NCBI GenBank assembly: GCA_934101235.1 | Contig: CAKORH010000001.1 | Coordinates: 1-33,010 of the forward strand | From: an uncultured Bacilli bacterium | GTDB taxonomy: Bacteria > Bacillota_I > Bacilli_A > RF39 > UBA660 | Direction: 5' to 3' | Length of the DNA: 33,010 nt | Shown here: piece by piece, positions 16,665 to 23,435 of the stretch | Layout: every line of letters starts with the position of its first letter | Numbering within the stretch: the stretch's first letter is position 1 | Notes under the pieces: generated by a model | What the model was told of the DNA's origin: nothing | The model's input: the letters and a program-made list of their open reading frames with translations, nothing else | The model's database searches: none | Program-made: the position numbers and the translations under genes

Positions 16665-17498
16665 TTATTTCATTTCTATTTTTTCTTGATAATATTTTTC
16701 TTTTTCTAATTCTTTTAACGATTTTTTAGGTGTTGGTAATTTTTCTGGCATTGTTCCACCATTTTTAGCAATTACCTCTCTAATGTTTTTTCCAATATTA
16801 TAATGTGTTTCGTTGGCATCTTTTTCACTAGATATATTATCTCTTTTTAATTTTGATTCAGTTTGAGTTATACGGAAAAGGTTGGCTGCTAATTCTTCAC
16901 TTCCCATATTATCTAAAATTTCTTCACGATATCTTAAATTTTTTCTTTTAGCAATATCATTAGCAGTTTCACCATTATATAATCCTTTATATCCCGCATT
17001 ATGAAATTTATCAAAATTTTTAACTCCACACTTTTTAGCGACTTGATTTAAAGAATAATTTCCTTTTTTAGTTAAACTTCTTTGATAAAATCTTTTTTCA
17101 TCTTCAGTTAACATAGAATATTCTTTTTCAGTTAGTTCCTGTTTTCTAGTTTGTATTGCAAAATAAGTTTGTCCTAAAGCAACAACTTCTTTTCTAGGAT
17201 CTGAATTTTGTACTATCAAATAACAAGCATATCTTGATAACTTATAATCTACAATACTTCTTGAAGTTTTAGAACCTATATCAACCATTTTACCCACTTG
17301 GGTAAAATGGTCATCAATTATAAATTTACTTTGTTCACAAGCCGTTTTTGCATTTTCTATTACATTTATAAACTTTTGCCACTTTTTATAATCTAAAGCA
17401 ATTTGCAATTCTCTAGCTAACCAATACTCACTACCATATTCATCAATGTGTTTAATATCTTCAAATACTGTTTTATTATATTCTTTAATTTCGTTCAT
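16665..17498 (-). CDS. dinD: DNA damage-inducible protein D (DinD)
   Basis: A 277-residue protein of full DinD length. The N-terminal Bro-N-like part has EYWLARELQIALDYKKWQKF and FTQVGKMVDIGSKTSRSIVD, followed by LSRYACYLIVQNSDPRKEVV and ALGQTYFAIQTRKQE. The C-terminal part has NAGYKGLYNGETANDI and AANLFRITQTESKL. In E. coli DinD is an SOS gene whose product antagonises RecA filaments. AGGAGGTAATGT precedes ATG 17498. It lies between decayed genes (DUF4160-like, recombinase, DUF6273) and is probably horizontally acquired. No LexA box was recognised upstream. A weak -10-like TATACT lies about 35 bases before the start. Confidence 0.92.
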   Translation of the reverse strand: MNEIKEYNKTVFEDIKHIDEYGSEYWLARELQIALDYKKWQKFINVIENAKTACEQSKFIIDDHFTQVGKMVDIGSKTSRSIVDYKLSRYACYLIVQNSDPRKEVVALGQTYFAIQTRKQELTEKEYSMLTEDEKRFYQRSLTKKGNYSLNQVAKKCGVKNFDKFHNAGYKGLYNGETANDIAKRKNLRYREEILDNMGSEELAANLFRITQTESKLKRDNISSEKDANETHYNIGKNIREVIAKNGGTMPEKLPTPKKSLKELEKEKYYQEKIEMK

Positions 17499-17560
17499 AC
17501 ATTACCTCCTGTTCTTTTGTGTTCATTAGTATAGAAAAAGTCCATATTTATCATTTTATA

Positions 17561-17737
17561 TTATATTCTTATTGTTTTCTTTGAATCTAACATAGATTTT
17601 GTTAATGATAATGTTGATGTCATTGTTTTATTATTCCAATTATATAATAACATATATTTATTTTCTTTAACCCACTTAATAGCAATATTCTTATTTTTTT
17701 CTGGAATATTACCAACCAATACTTTAAAATCTATAAA
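17561..17737 (-). pseudogene. DUF4160-like gene fragment
   Basis: A minus-strand frame without an own start reads FKVLVGNIPEKNKNIAIKWV, then KENKYMLLYNWNNKTM and ends at TAA 17563-17561. This resembles the C-terminal half of DUF4160 proteins (a ...G.lP.k....vl.W...h...Ll.NW pattern), which are often paired with DUF2442 proteins. The N-terminal half is missing, and the fragment is joined directly to the truncated recombinase. The family call is pattern-based. Confidence 0.4.
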
Positions 17738-18230
17738 GATATTGATATTTCATATAATTCAAATATCTTTCTAACAACTTCAGCTGCAATAAAGTCAATT
17801 ATTAATTTGTGTCCATCTTCTCGTTTGTTTTTAAATGATCTTTTTATATTTACTGATAAATCATCTAAAAACCATTCGTTCATAAAACCATTTATTTGTC
17901 TTGATTTTTTATCAGATTCAATACTTGTATCTGCATTATCAACAATACTTATAAATCTAACTTTCCATTCAATAATTTCCATATTTCTTTAATATCTTGA
18001 TTGACTTTTGCATAAAACTAAATTACTCTATTAAAATCAGGGCAATTAACTTTAGCTTTTGAAAAATCATCAGAGTATATATCTACAAAATTCCAACCAA
18101 ATTGACACGCATATTTTAAACACATACTTCTTTGATTTATTATACTATCACTATTATCATTTTTATTTACCTTATCTCTATCTTCATCAGATAATCTACA
18201 ATATACACCTACCTTTACTATTATAGCCAT
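17731..18230 (-). pseudogene. Decayed large serine recombinase
   Basis: ATG 18230 opens a resolvase domain: VGVYCRLSDEDRDK with the catalytic-serine motif region SDSIINQRSMCLKYA, then GWNFVDIYSDDF and CPDFNRVI, followed by a stop at 18018. Decayed pieces continue at once: LCKSQSRY, a TAA, then RNMEIIEWKVRFISIVDNAD in frame (the gap removes the usual EKYIHGKF-type stretch), SRQINGFMNEWFLDDLSVNI, and a further deletion between FKNKREDG and HKLIIDFIAAEVV. It ends at IFELYEISIS, where the zinc-ribbon/coiled-coil C-terminal half is missing. Intact relatives are integrases of conjugative elements (TndX-like), about 500-550 residues. At least two internal deletions and two stops are visible. Confidence 0.85.
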
Positions 18231-18676
18231 TCCTCCAATACTACAGAATGACTACAAATACATTTGATAAATACAAGTATATTATATTTCATTTTTAAGA
18301 ATTATTTAACCTTAATTCTTGATTTTCTAGTTCCATAATGATATTAGTTGATTAATTTTGAAAGTGTACAATTGCAGCAAGTTTTGTAATCATTTATAAT
18401 GTTAAAATTTTATTTTATACTTAATTTAGTAGAACATTCATTTATTTGAATACCTACCAGTTCTTGGTAGGACACGTACTCGTGTGCTTTTGTTATGTAA
18501 TTAAATAAAACAATTAACGCATTATGTATTAGTGCCATTTAAATACACTTTTACCCTTAAAAAAGAAGAAGTATTAGTGTACTTAATATGATTAATATTA
18601 ATAATCAAAGGTTTGATTACGCATACTATCACACCCCTTTACTACTTTAAATAGTTTGAGGTAAGCACTAAAAAAT
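18231..18676. other. Gene-free stretch beside the recombinase remnant
   Basis: About 450 bases with no convincing gene. It contains tandem hairpins (18453-18487), a direct repeat of GTATTAGTG (about 18526 and 18572), and on the minus strand AAAGGGGTGTGATAGT followed by an ATG that opens only eight codons (MRNQTFDY). That strong ribosome site before a tiny frame suggests the start of a deleted mobile-element gene. The 56-bp repeat copy follows at 18678. Confidence 0.5.
18453..18491 (+). repeat. Two adjacent hairpins followed by TTTT
   Basis: CCTACCA-gttct-TGGTAGG (18453-18471, 7-bp stem) abuts ACACG-tact-CGTGT (18472-18485, 5-bp stem), then GCTTTTG. In plus orientation it resembles a double-stem terminator, but no plus-strand gene precedes it. 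It may be a leftover of a mobile element. Confidence 0.5.
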
Positions 18677-18677
18677 G

Positions 18678-18733
18678 AATGTTTGAGATATTATAATACT
18701 CATATATCTTATTATTACAAGAGTTTCGACAAA
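18678..18733 (-). repeat. Dispersed 56-bp repeat, copy 2 (partner at 122-177)
   Basis: 49/56 bases identical to copy 1 without gaps. On the minus strand it contains TTGTAA (18720-18715), a 19-bp spacer and TATAAT (18695-18690). As with copy 1 it begins right after the terminator of an upstream minus-strand gene (xseB). Confidence 0.6.
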
Positions 18734-18740
18734 TGTATAC

Positions 18741-18762
18741 AAAAAAAGTGATTACTCACTTT
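18741..18762 (-). terminator. Terminator of the cca-xseB operon, containing the xseB stop
   Basis: AAAGTGA-gtaa-TCACTTT stem on the minus strand (18762-18756 with 18751-18745), followed by TTTTTTG. The xseB stop codon (18754-18752) lies in the loop and stem. Confidence 0.75.
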
Positions 18763-18976
18763 CATTTATTGTAAAATCTTCTAAAGAATCATTTTCTTCT
18801 AATATTTTATTTACACTTTTAGTTGCTTTATTTAATTTATCTGAACACACTTTTATTAGTTTCATTGCTTTACTATATTTTTCAATACTAGTTTCTAAAT
18901 CAGTATTACCACTTTCTAATTCTTTTACAATACTTTCTATTTCTAATAATAATTCGTCAAATTTTTTTTCTTCCAT
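18752..18976 (-). CDS. xseB: Exodeoxyribonuclease VII small subunit
   Basis: A 74-residue helical protein with the family signature: KFDELLLEIESIVKELESGN, then LETSIEKYSKAMKLIKVC and LNKATKSV. It forms the multi-copy helical arm of exonuclease VII with XseA. Its ATG shares one base with the xseA stop (TAATG), so translation is coupled. It is the last gene of the cca-dnaD-nth-nusB-xseA-xseB run. Confidence 0.95.
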   Translation of the reverse strand: MEEKKFDELLLEIESIVKELESGNTDLETSIEKYSKAMKLIKVCSDKLNKATKSVNKILEENDSLEDFTINESE

Positions 18977-20241
18977 TATTTATTAATCCTTTCTACTATT
19001 GCATCTATATTGCCTTTATGTAATTTAATATTTATTTTATCATTTATTTTTATATCTTTAATATTTTTTATCGTTTTATTATCTTTAGTTGTTACACTAT
19101 AACCTTTTTTTAATACATTTAATGGGTTTAATAAGTCTAATTTATTTAGTAATAATTCATATGTATTATTAAATGTATTTATTATTGAATCTGGGTTATT
19201 AAGAGTGTAATTATTTTTTAATATATCTAATTTTTTAGTACTTATATCTAAGTTATGTTTTGTTATATCATTTAGTTTGTTTATTAATGTATCTAATTTT
19301 TGTTCTTTTATTTCAAATGTTGCTAATGGATTTGTTAATACGTATGTTGATTTTAAAGTATTTAATCTTTCTTTTTTTGTATCTAGAATATTACTAATAT
19401 CTTTATTACATCTTATATCTAATTGATTTATAAAATTTCTTACATCAGTTATGTTTGGCACTGCCATTTCTGCTGCTCCTGTCGGAGTTGGTGCTCTTAA
19501 ATCTGCTACAAAATCACTTATTGTAAAGTCTATTTCATGTCCTACGGCAGAAATTATTGGAGTTTTAGCATCATATATTGCACGTGCTACTATTTCTTCA
19601 TTAAAACTCCATAAGTCTTCAATGGAACCTCCACCACGACCAACAATTAAAACATCTAAGTTGAATTCATCAGCTTTTTTTATTTGTCTTACTATGTCGT
19701 TAGCAGCTAATTCACCTTGTACTAATGCTGGAAACAATATAGTATTTGTAGATGGGAATCTTCTTTTTATCGTACTTAATATATCTCTTATTGCAGCTCC
19801 TGTTGGAGCAGTTACTATTCCTATCTTAGTTGGGAATTTTGGAATCTTCTTTTTATGATCTTGATTGAATAATCCTTCTTTTGCTAATTGTTTTTTTAGT
19901 TCTTCAAATTTTAAATAAAGATTACCTACACCATCATTTATCATTTCTTCTATATAAATTTGATAACCACCTGTAGGTTCATAAATACTAACTCTTCCTA
20001 CAACTAATACTTTCATACCATCTACTGGCATAAAATTAAGTTTACTAGCAGCACTAGAAAACATTACTGCATTAATTCTACTTGTTTCATCTTTTAAAGT
20101 AAAATATAAATGACCTCTTGTATGTCCTTTAAAATTAGATATTTCTCCTTTTAAACATAATTTTTGTATATGTGGATCAGTATCAAATTTATTTTTTAAA
20201 TATTTATTTAATGTAGTTACTGTTATATATCTTCTTTCCAT
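18976..20241 (-). CDS. xseA: Exodeoxyribonuclease VII large subunit
   Basis: A 421-residue protein. The N-terminal OB fold (about 1-100) has VTTLNKYLKNKFDTDP, LKGEISNFKGHTRGHLYFTL and VGRVSIYEPTGGYQIY; the catalytic domain has IGIVTAPTGAAIRDIL, the DVLIVGRGGGSIEDLW motif, AVGHEIDFTISDFVAD and APTPTGAAEMAVP. A coiled-coil region and a short C-terminal binding segment (LKKGYSVTTKDNKTI) follow. It degrades single-stranded DNA. AGGTGAAAT precedes ATG 20241. An AT-rich hairpin lies between nusB and this gene. Confidence 0.96.
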   Translation of the reverse strand: MERRYITVTTLNKYLKNKFDTDPHIQKLCLKGEISNFKGHTRGHLYFTLKDETSRINAVMFSSAASKLNFMPVDGMKVLVVGRVSIYEPTGGYQIYIEEMINDGVGNLYLKFEELKKQLAKEGLFNQDHKKKIPKFPTKIGIVTAPTGAAIRDILSTIKRRFPSTNTILFPALVQGELAANDIVRQIKKADEFNLDVLIVGRGGGSIEDLWSFNEEIVARAIYDAKTPIISAVGHEIDFTISDFVADLRAPTPTGAAEMAVPNITDVRNFINQLDIRCNKDISNILDTKKERLNTLKSTYVLTNPLATFEIKEQKLDTLINKLNDITKHNLDISTKKLDILKNNYTLNNPDSIINTFNNTYELLLNKLDLLNPLNVLKKGYSVTTKDNKTIKNIKDIKINDKINIKLHKGNIDAIVERINK

Positions 20242-20253
20242 ATTTCACCTATT

Positions 20254-20287
20254 ATATTAAAAATAATATAGAAACTACTATATTATT
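20254..20287 (-). terminator. Hairpin between nusB and xseA (possible attenuator)
   Basis: 10-bp perfect AT-rich stem (AATAATATAG 20262-20271 with CTATATTATT 20278-20287, loop 6), followed on the minus strand by TTTTTAATAT. It covers the nusB stop codon. It could reduce read-through inside the operon. Confidence 0.45.
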
Positions 20288-20678
20288 CATTAACTATTTT
20301 ATCTAAAACAGCATTAATCATCTTTCTAACGTTTTCATCACTATATTTTTTTGCTAATTCAATTGCTTCATTAATTACAACAATATTTGGAGTATCAGTA
20401 TATTTTATTTCATATAAACTCATTCTTAATATAGTTGCACCTAAATTATCTAATCTATCTATTGTCCAATCAGTTAAATATTCATTTGCAATTTTATTTA
20501 ACTCATCATAATTATCTAACACACCATTTACAATAGTATTAACAAATTCATTAGATATTTCTATATTTTCTTTTATTACTTTATCTAAATCATAATTATA
20601 ATTGCTTTTTTTATACATATCAATTTGATATAAAATAGTCATTATTTTTTCTCTTAATTCACTTCTACTTACAGTCAT
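20283..20678 (-). CDS. nusB: Transcription antitermination factor NusB
   Basis: A 131-residue all-helical NusB protein: SRSELREKIMTILYQIDMY at the N-terminus, LTDWTIDRLDNLGATILRMS in the core, YEIKYTDTPNIVVINEAIEL and AKKYSDENVRKMINAVLDKI at the C-terminus. NusB with NusE promotes rRNA antitermination. AAAGGTGATTTGA precedes ATG 20678. Confidence 0.96.
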   Translation of the reverse strand: MTVSRSELREKIMTILYQIDMYKKSNYNYDLDKVIKENIEISNEFVNTIVNGVLDNYDELNKIANEYLTDWTIDRLDNLGATILRMSLYEIKYTDTPNIVVINEAIELAKKYSDENVRKMINAVLDKIVNE

Positions 20679-20708
20679 TCAAATCACCTTTCGTTATTAT
20701 ATCACATA

Positions 20709-21329
20709 TTATCTTTTTTTAATATATTTACAATATTCTTTTAGTTTACATTCATTGCAGTTAGGATTTTGACTTTTACATATATACCTTCCAAATAATA
20801 CTAATTGATGATGTGTTCTACTCCATTTATCTTTTGGAAGTTTTTTCATTAATTTTTTTTCTACAGTATAAACACTATCATCTTTCTTTGCTAATCCTAA
20901 TCTTTTTGATATTCTATCTACATGAGTATCTACTGCAATAGCTGGAATATTAAAAAGATTTGATAATACTACGTTAGTAGTTTTTCTTCCCACTCCAGGA
21001 AGACTTTCTAAATATTCTCTATCATTTGGAACAATACCATTAAAATCATTTACTAAACTTTTTGCAATATTAATTATATATACACTTTTCTTTTTATAAT
21101 TTCCACAACTATAAATGATACTTTCTATATCTTTTTCTGCTGCATTACTTAAACTAAAAATATCGTATTTTTTAAATATTTCTTTAGTTACTTTATTTAC
21201 TCTAGCATCAGTACATTGTGCAGATAAAACAGTTGCGATTAATAGTTCATAATCTTTATTATAATCTAATTCACATCTAGGATTAGGTATCATTTCATCT
21301 AAATGTTTAAGTAATATTTCAGTTTTCAT
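20709..21329 (-). CDS. nth: Endonuclease III
   Basis: A 206-residue DNA glycosylase/AP lyase that removes oxidised pyrimidines. All key parts are present: the helix-hairpin-helix LPGVGRKTTNVVLSN with the catalytic lysine, the catalytic aspartate in AIAVDTHVDRISKRL, and the C-terminal 4Fe-4S cluster CKSQNPNCNECKLKEYC (C-x6-C-x2-C-x5-C). Overlaps the 3' end of dnaD by 11 bases. The nth-dnaD pairing is common in Firmicutes. Confidence 0.97.
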   Translation of the reverse strand: MKTEILLKHLDEMIPNPRCELDYNKDYELLIATVLSAQCTDARVNKVTKEIFKKYDIFSLSNAAEKDIESIIYSCGNYKKKSVYIINIAKSLVNDFNGIVPNDREYLESLPGVGRKTTNVVLSNLFNIPAIAVDTHVDRISKRLGLAKKDDSVYTVEKKLMKKLPKDKWSRTHHQLVLFGRYICKSQNPNCNECKLKEYCKYIKKR

Positions 21330-21957
21330 CTAACCAATTATATTCAAAGAAGTAATTGTTTTTTTCTTCTTTATCTTTTTTCATTCTATTATTTTCTACA
21401 TCACTAACTGTTTTATAACCTTTTTTTGTCCATTCATATATTATTTTATCTATATATCTTAAATTACTTACTCCATTTAATGTTGCTTCTTTTAATGCTT
21501 CTTTTATTAATTCTTCGCTCATTCCACTTTCTATCCAAGCATTAATAAATTCATATTCCATAGGTGACAAGGGTCTTGCAAATTCTTTTTCAAATGTTTC
21601 AAATATATTTTTACTACTTTTTTTAGCTACTTTTTTATTTATATCACATGCTGCTAATTTATATATACTATCTAGTGATATTTCTTCATTAACCCTATCT
21701 CCATCTTTAGTTATATTTGTACTTATTAAATTTTTACTAGTTAGTGAACTGAATGATTCTAATATTTCAGTGTTAGTTAATGAAGTTATGTTATTTATTA
21801 GATTTAAATCTAATACTGGATGTTCTTGATTAGTTAGATATATTAATAATAATGTTTCATTTATAGTTAAGTTATTTTCTTTTCTAATTTTAAATAGAAA
21901 TGGTCTAATTATGTAATCTTTGTTTTTGATAATACTATAAATTACTTCATTACTCAT
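21319..21957 (-). CDS. dnaD: DnaD-domain replication protein
   Basis: A 212-residue protein. The N-terminal winged-helix part (about 1-100) has NLTINETLLLIYLTNQEHP and TEILESFSSLTSKNLI; the C-terminal DnaD/DnaB_2 domain (about 130-190) has LSPMEYEFINAWIESGMSEE and YIDKIIYEWTKKGYKT, including the YxxxIxxxW motif. DnaD takes part in loading the replicative helicase in low-GC Gram-positives. GAAGGTATAATT precedes ATG 21957. It lies between cca and nth. Confidence 0.92.
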   Translation of the reverse strand: MSNEVIYSIIKNKDYIIRPFLFKIRKENNLTINETLLLIYLTNQEHPVLDLNLINNITSLTNTEILESFSSLTSKNLISTNITKDGDRVNEEISLDSIYKLAACDINKKVAKKSSKNIFETFEKEFARPLSPMEYEFINAWIESGMSEELIKEALKEATLNGVSNLRYIDKIIYEWTKKGYKTVSDVENNRMKKDKEEKNNYFFEYNWLDEN

Positions 21958-21959
21958 AA

Positions 21960-23036
21960 TTATACCTTCTTTCTAATAAATTTAACTATTTCTCTATTAT
22001 TGTTTTTTATTATTCCATTAATTATATTATATTCTAATAAGGAATAAATTTCGTTAATATTATTATAACAATTATTATTTAATTTAACTAGAGTTTTAAT
22101 ATTAATTTTTATATCTTTTTTTGATTTTATTGGTAATTTATTAAACATCTTATTTATATCTTTAGTATTTATGCCTAATATTTCACCTGCTATTGTACAT
22201 ATATATAATCCGTATTTATATAAAATATTATTATCTATTTTATTTTGTTTTATTATTTCTTGTATCTTTATAATAGTATCTTTTTCTAATTTAGTAAATG
22301 GTAAATTTAAATTATTAAGTTGTGCATATATCCCCATTATATCCTTTGTATATTTTATGTTTTTAGTATTTAGATTTAAAATATCACTTATATTAAGTTC
22401 ATCTAATATTTTTATTGCTTCTAATTTATTTTGATTAGAAAACATTTTATCTAATTCTTCTTTTATTTTATTATTTGATATATTTAATAATATTTTAGAA
22501 TTATATTTGATAAAATCTTTTAGTTCATCATCAATTTCGAAATCGTATTTTGCTTTTAAACGTACAGCTCTTAATATTCTTAATGGATCTTCAGTTATTT
22601 TTTTATTTATATCTCCTATGCATCTTATTTTTTTGTCTTTTAAATCTTTTAATCCATTAAAATAATCTATTACATTACCATCTTTGTCCATTAAAAGAGC
22701 ATTAATTGTAAAGTCTCTTCTAGATAAATCACTTTTTATATCATTAACAAATATAATACTCATTGGTTTACCTTTAGAATAATTAGATTCTTTTCTAAAA
22801 GTAGTAATATCTATATTATATTTTTTTGTTTTTACATTAACACATCCATAATTATCTTTTGTATCACTTACTAGTTTAAGTATTGATATAACGTCTTTTG
22901 GTAATGCATTTGTACATATATCAATATCATTTGTATCAATCCCTAACAAATAATCTCTTACATAGCCACCTACAATATAAGCATTATATCCATTATTTTC
23001 TAATTTTTTTATTATATTTGTAATTATTTTATCCAT
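21960..23036 (-). CDS. cca: CCA tRNA nucleotidyltransferase / poly(A) polymerase-family protein
   Basis: A 358-residue class II nucleotidyltransferase. The head domain has YIVGGYVRDYLLG, DTNDIDICTNALP with the two catalytic aspartates, and SRRDFTINALLMD; the neck has EDPLRILRAVRLKAKYDF. The C-terminal body/tail is shorter and more divergent than in typical CCA enzymes (about 390-430 residues). It likely repairs or adds the CCA end of tRNAs. AAGGAGTAAT precedes ATG 23036, behind an extended -10 promoter. It is the first gene of the operon. Confidence 0.9.
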   Translation of the reverse strand: MDKIITNIIKKLENNGYNAYIVGGYVRDYLLGIDTNDIDICTNALPKDVISILKLVSDTKDNYGCVNVKTKKYNIDITTFRKESNYSKGKPMSIIFVNDIKSDLSRRDFTINALLMDKDGNVIDYFNGLKDLKDKKIRCIGDINKKITEDPLRILRAVRLKAKYDFEIDDELKDFIKYNSKILLNISNNKIKEELDKMFSNQNKLEAIKILDELNISDILNLNTKNIKYTKDIMGIYAQLNNLNLPFTKLEKDTIIKIQEIIKQNKIDNNILYKYGLYICTIAGEILGINTKDINKMFNKLPIKSKKDIKINIKTLVKLNNNCYNNINEIYSLLEYNIINGIIKNNNREIVKFIRKKV

Positions 23037-23063
23037 ATTACTCCTTATAATTTATCTATTTAA

Positions 23064-23072
23064 ATTATATCA
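23064..23072 (-). promoter_or_regulatory. Extended -10 promoter of the cca operon
   Basis: Minus strand TGATATAAT (TATAAT at 23069-23064 with upstream TG), 27 bases before the cca start. No good -35 box is seen, as expected for an extended -10 promoter. Confidence 0.6.
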
Positions 23073-23112
23073 TGTATATTAGTTTTAATTAAAAAAATAC
23101 TTAGTCATTTAC

Positions 23113-23141
23113 ATAAAAAAGAAAAGAGATTTACTATCTCT
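23113..23141 (-). terminator. Terminator of the bacteriocin-like operon
   Basis: AGAGAT-agtaa-ATCTCT stem on the minus strand (23141-23136 with 23130-23125), followed by TTTCTTTTTT. The stem begins within the stop codon of the last small gene. Confidence 0.85.
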
Positions 23142-23290
23142 TAACAACTTCTTCCATTAATAAAGTAATTTAATGCACTACCTATATTTCTACCAATATT
23201 TAGTACTACATTAAATAGTCTTGCAACTGAATTTATTAATGATGCATTTATTCCACCACCATAAATTTTCATCAATTCATTATTACTCAT
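23141..23290 (-). CDS. Double-glycine leader peptide B (predicted bacteriocin)
   Basis: A 49-residue peptide: leader MSNNELMKIYGG followed by a 37-residue core beginning GINASLINSVARLF and ending NYFINGRSC (the cut could also be after the third glycine). The leader has the Leu/Met-Lys-Ile pattern before Gly-Gly recognised by C39 peptidases. The core is cationic, amphiphilic and carries a GxxxG motif (GRNIG), as seen in class IIb two-peptide bacteriocins. A single cysteine ends it. Its ATG overlaps the stop of peptide A (ATGA), with no own ribosome site, indicating coupled synthesis in similar amounts. It could instead be a signalling peptide. Confidence 0.82.
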   Translation of the reverse strand: MSNNELMKIYGGGINASLINSVARLFNVVLNIGRNIGSALNYFINGRSC

Positions 23291-23433
23291 GCATTACACG
23301 TAAGAGGTCTTAAATAGCCATCTATAATTCCTACAAATAGAGTTCCTAATGCACTTAATATTATACCAAGTCCCCATTTTTTAAAAGAGGCTCCTCCCTT
23401 TATATTAATTAGTGTTTCTTTATTTAGTACCAT
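23287..23433 (-). CDS. Double-glycine leader peptide A (predicted bacteriocin)
   Basis: A 48-residue peptide: leader MVLNKETLINIKGG and a 34-residue core beginning ASFKKWGLGIILSALG and ending DGYLRPLTCNA. The leader has the classical L..E.L..I.GG pattern. The core has a basic start, a glycine-rich hydrophobic middle with GIIDG (GxxxG), and a single cysteine near the end. AAGGAG, its ribosome site, is formed by the last codons of the exporter gene, whose stop lies 2 bases before this ATG. It is too short for usual gene calling, but exporter, two leaders and terminator together make it convincing. No close known bacteriocin is recalled. Confidence 0.85.
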   Translation of the reverse strand: MVLNKETLINIKGGASFKKWGLGIILSALGTLFVGIIDGYLRPLTCNA

Positions 23434-23435
23434 CT

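Noticed and set aside
122..18733. The two 56-bp repeats as attL/attR of an 18.5-kb island
   Set aside because: The interval holds core genes (greA, mltG, tsaD, tRNA-Trp), so it is not an inserted island.
19451..19858. 135-codon plus-strand open frame inside xseA
   Set aside because: Antisense to a gene with all family motifs; it has no ribosome site and is a shadow.
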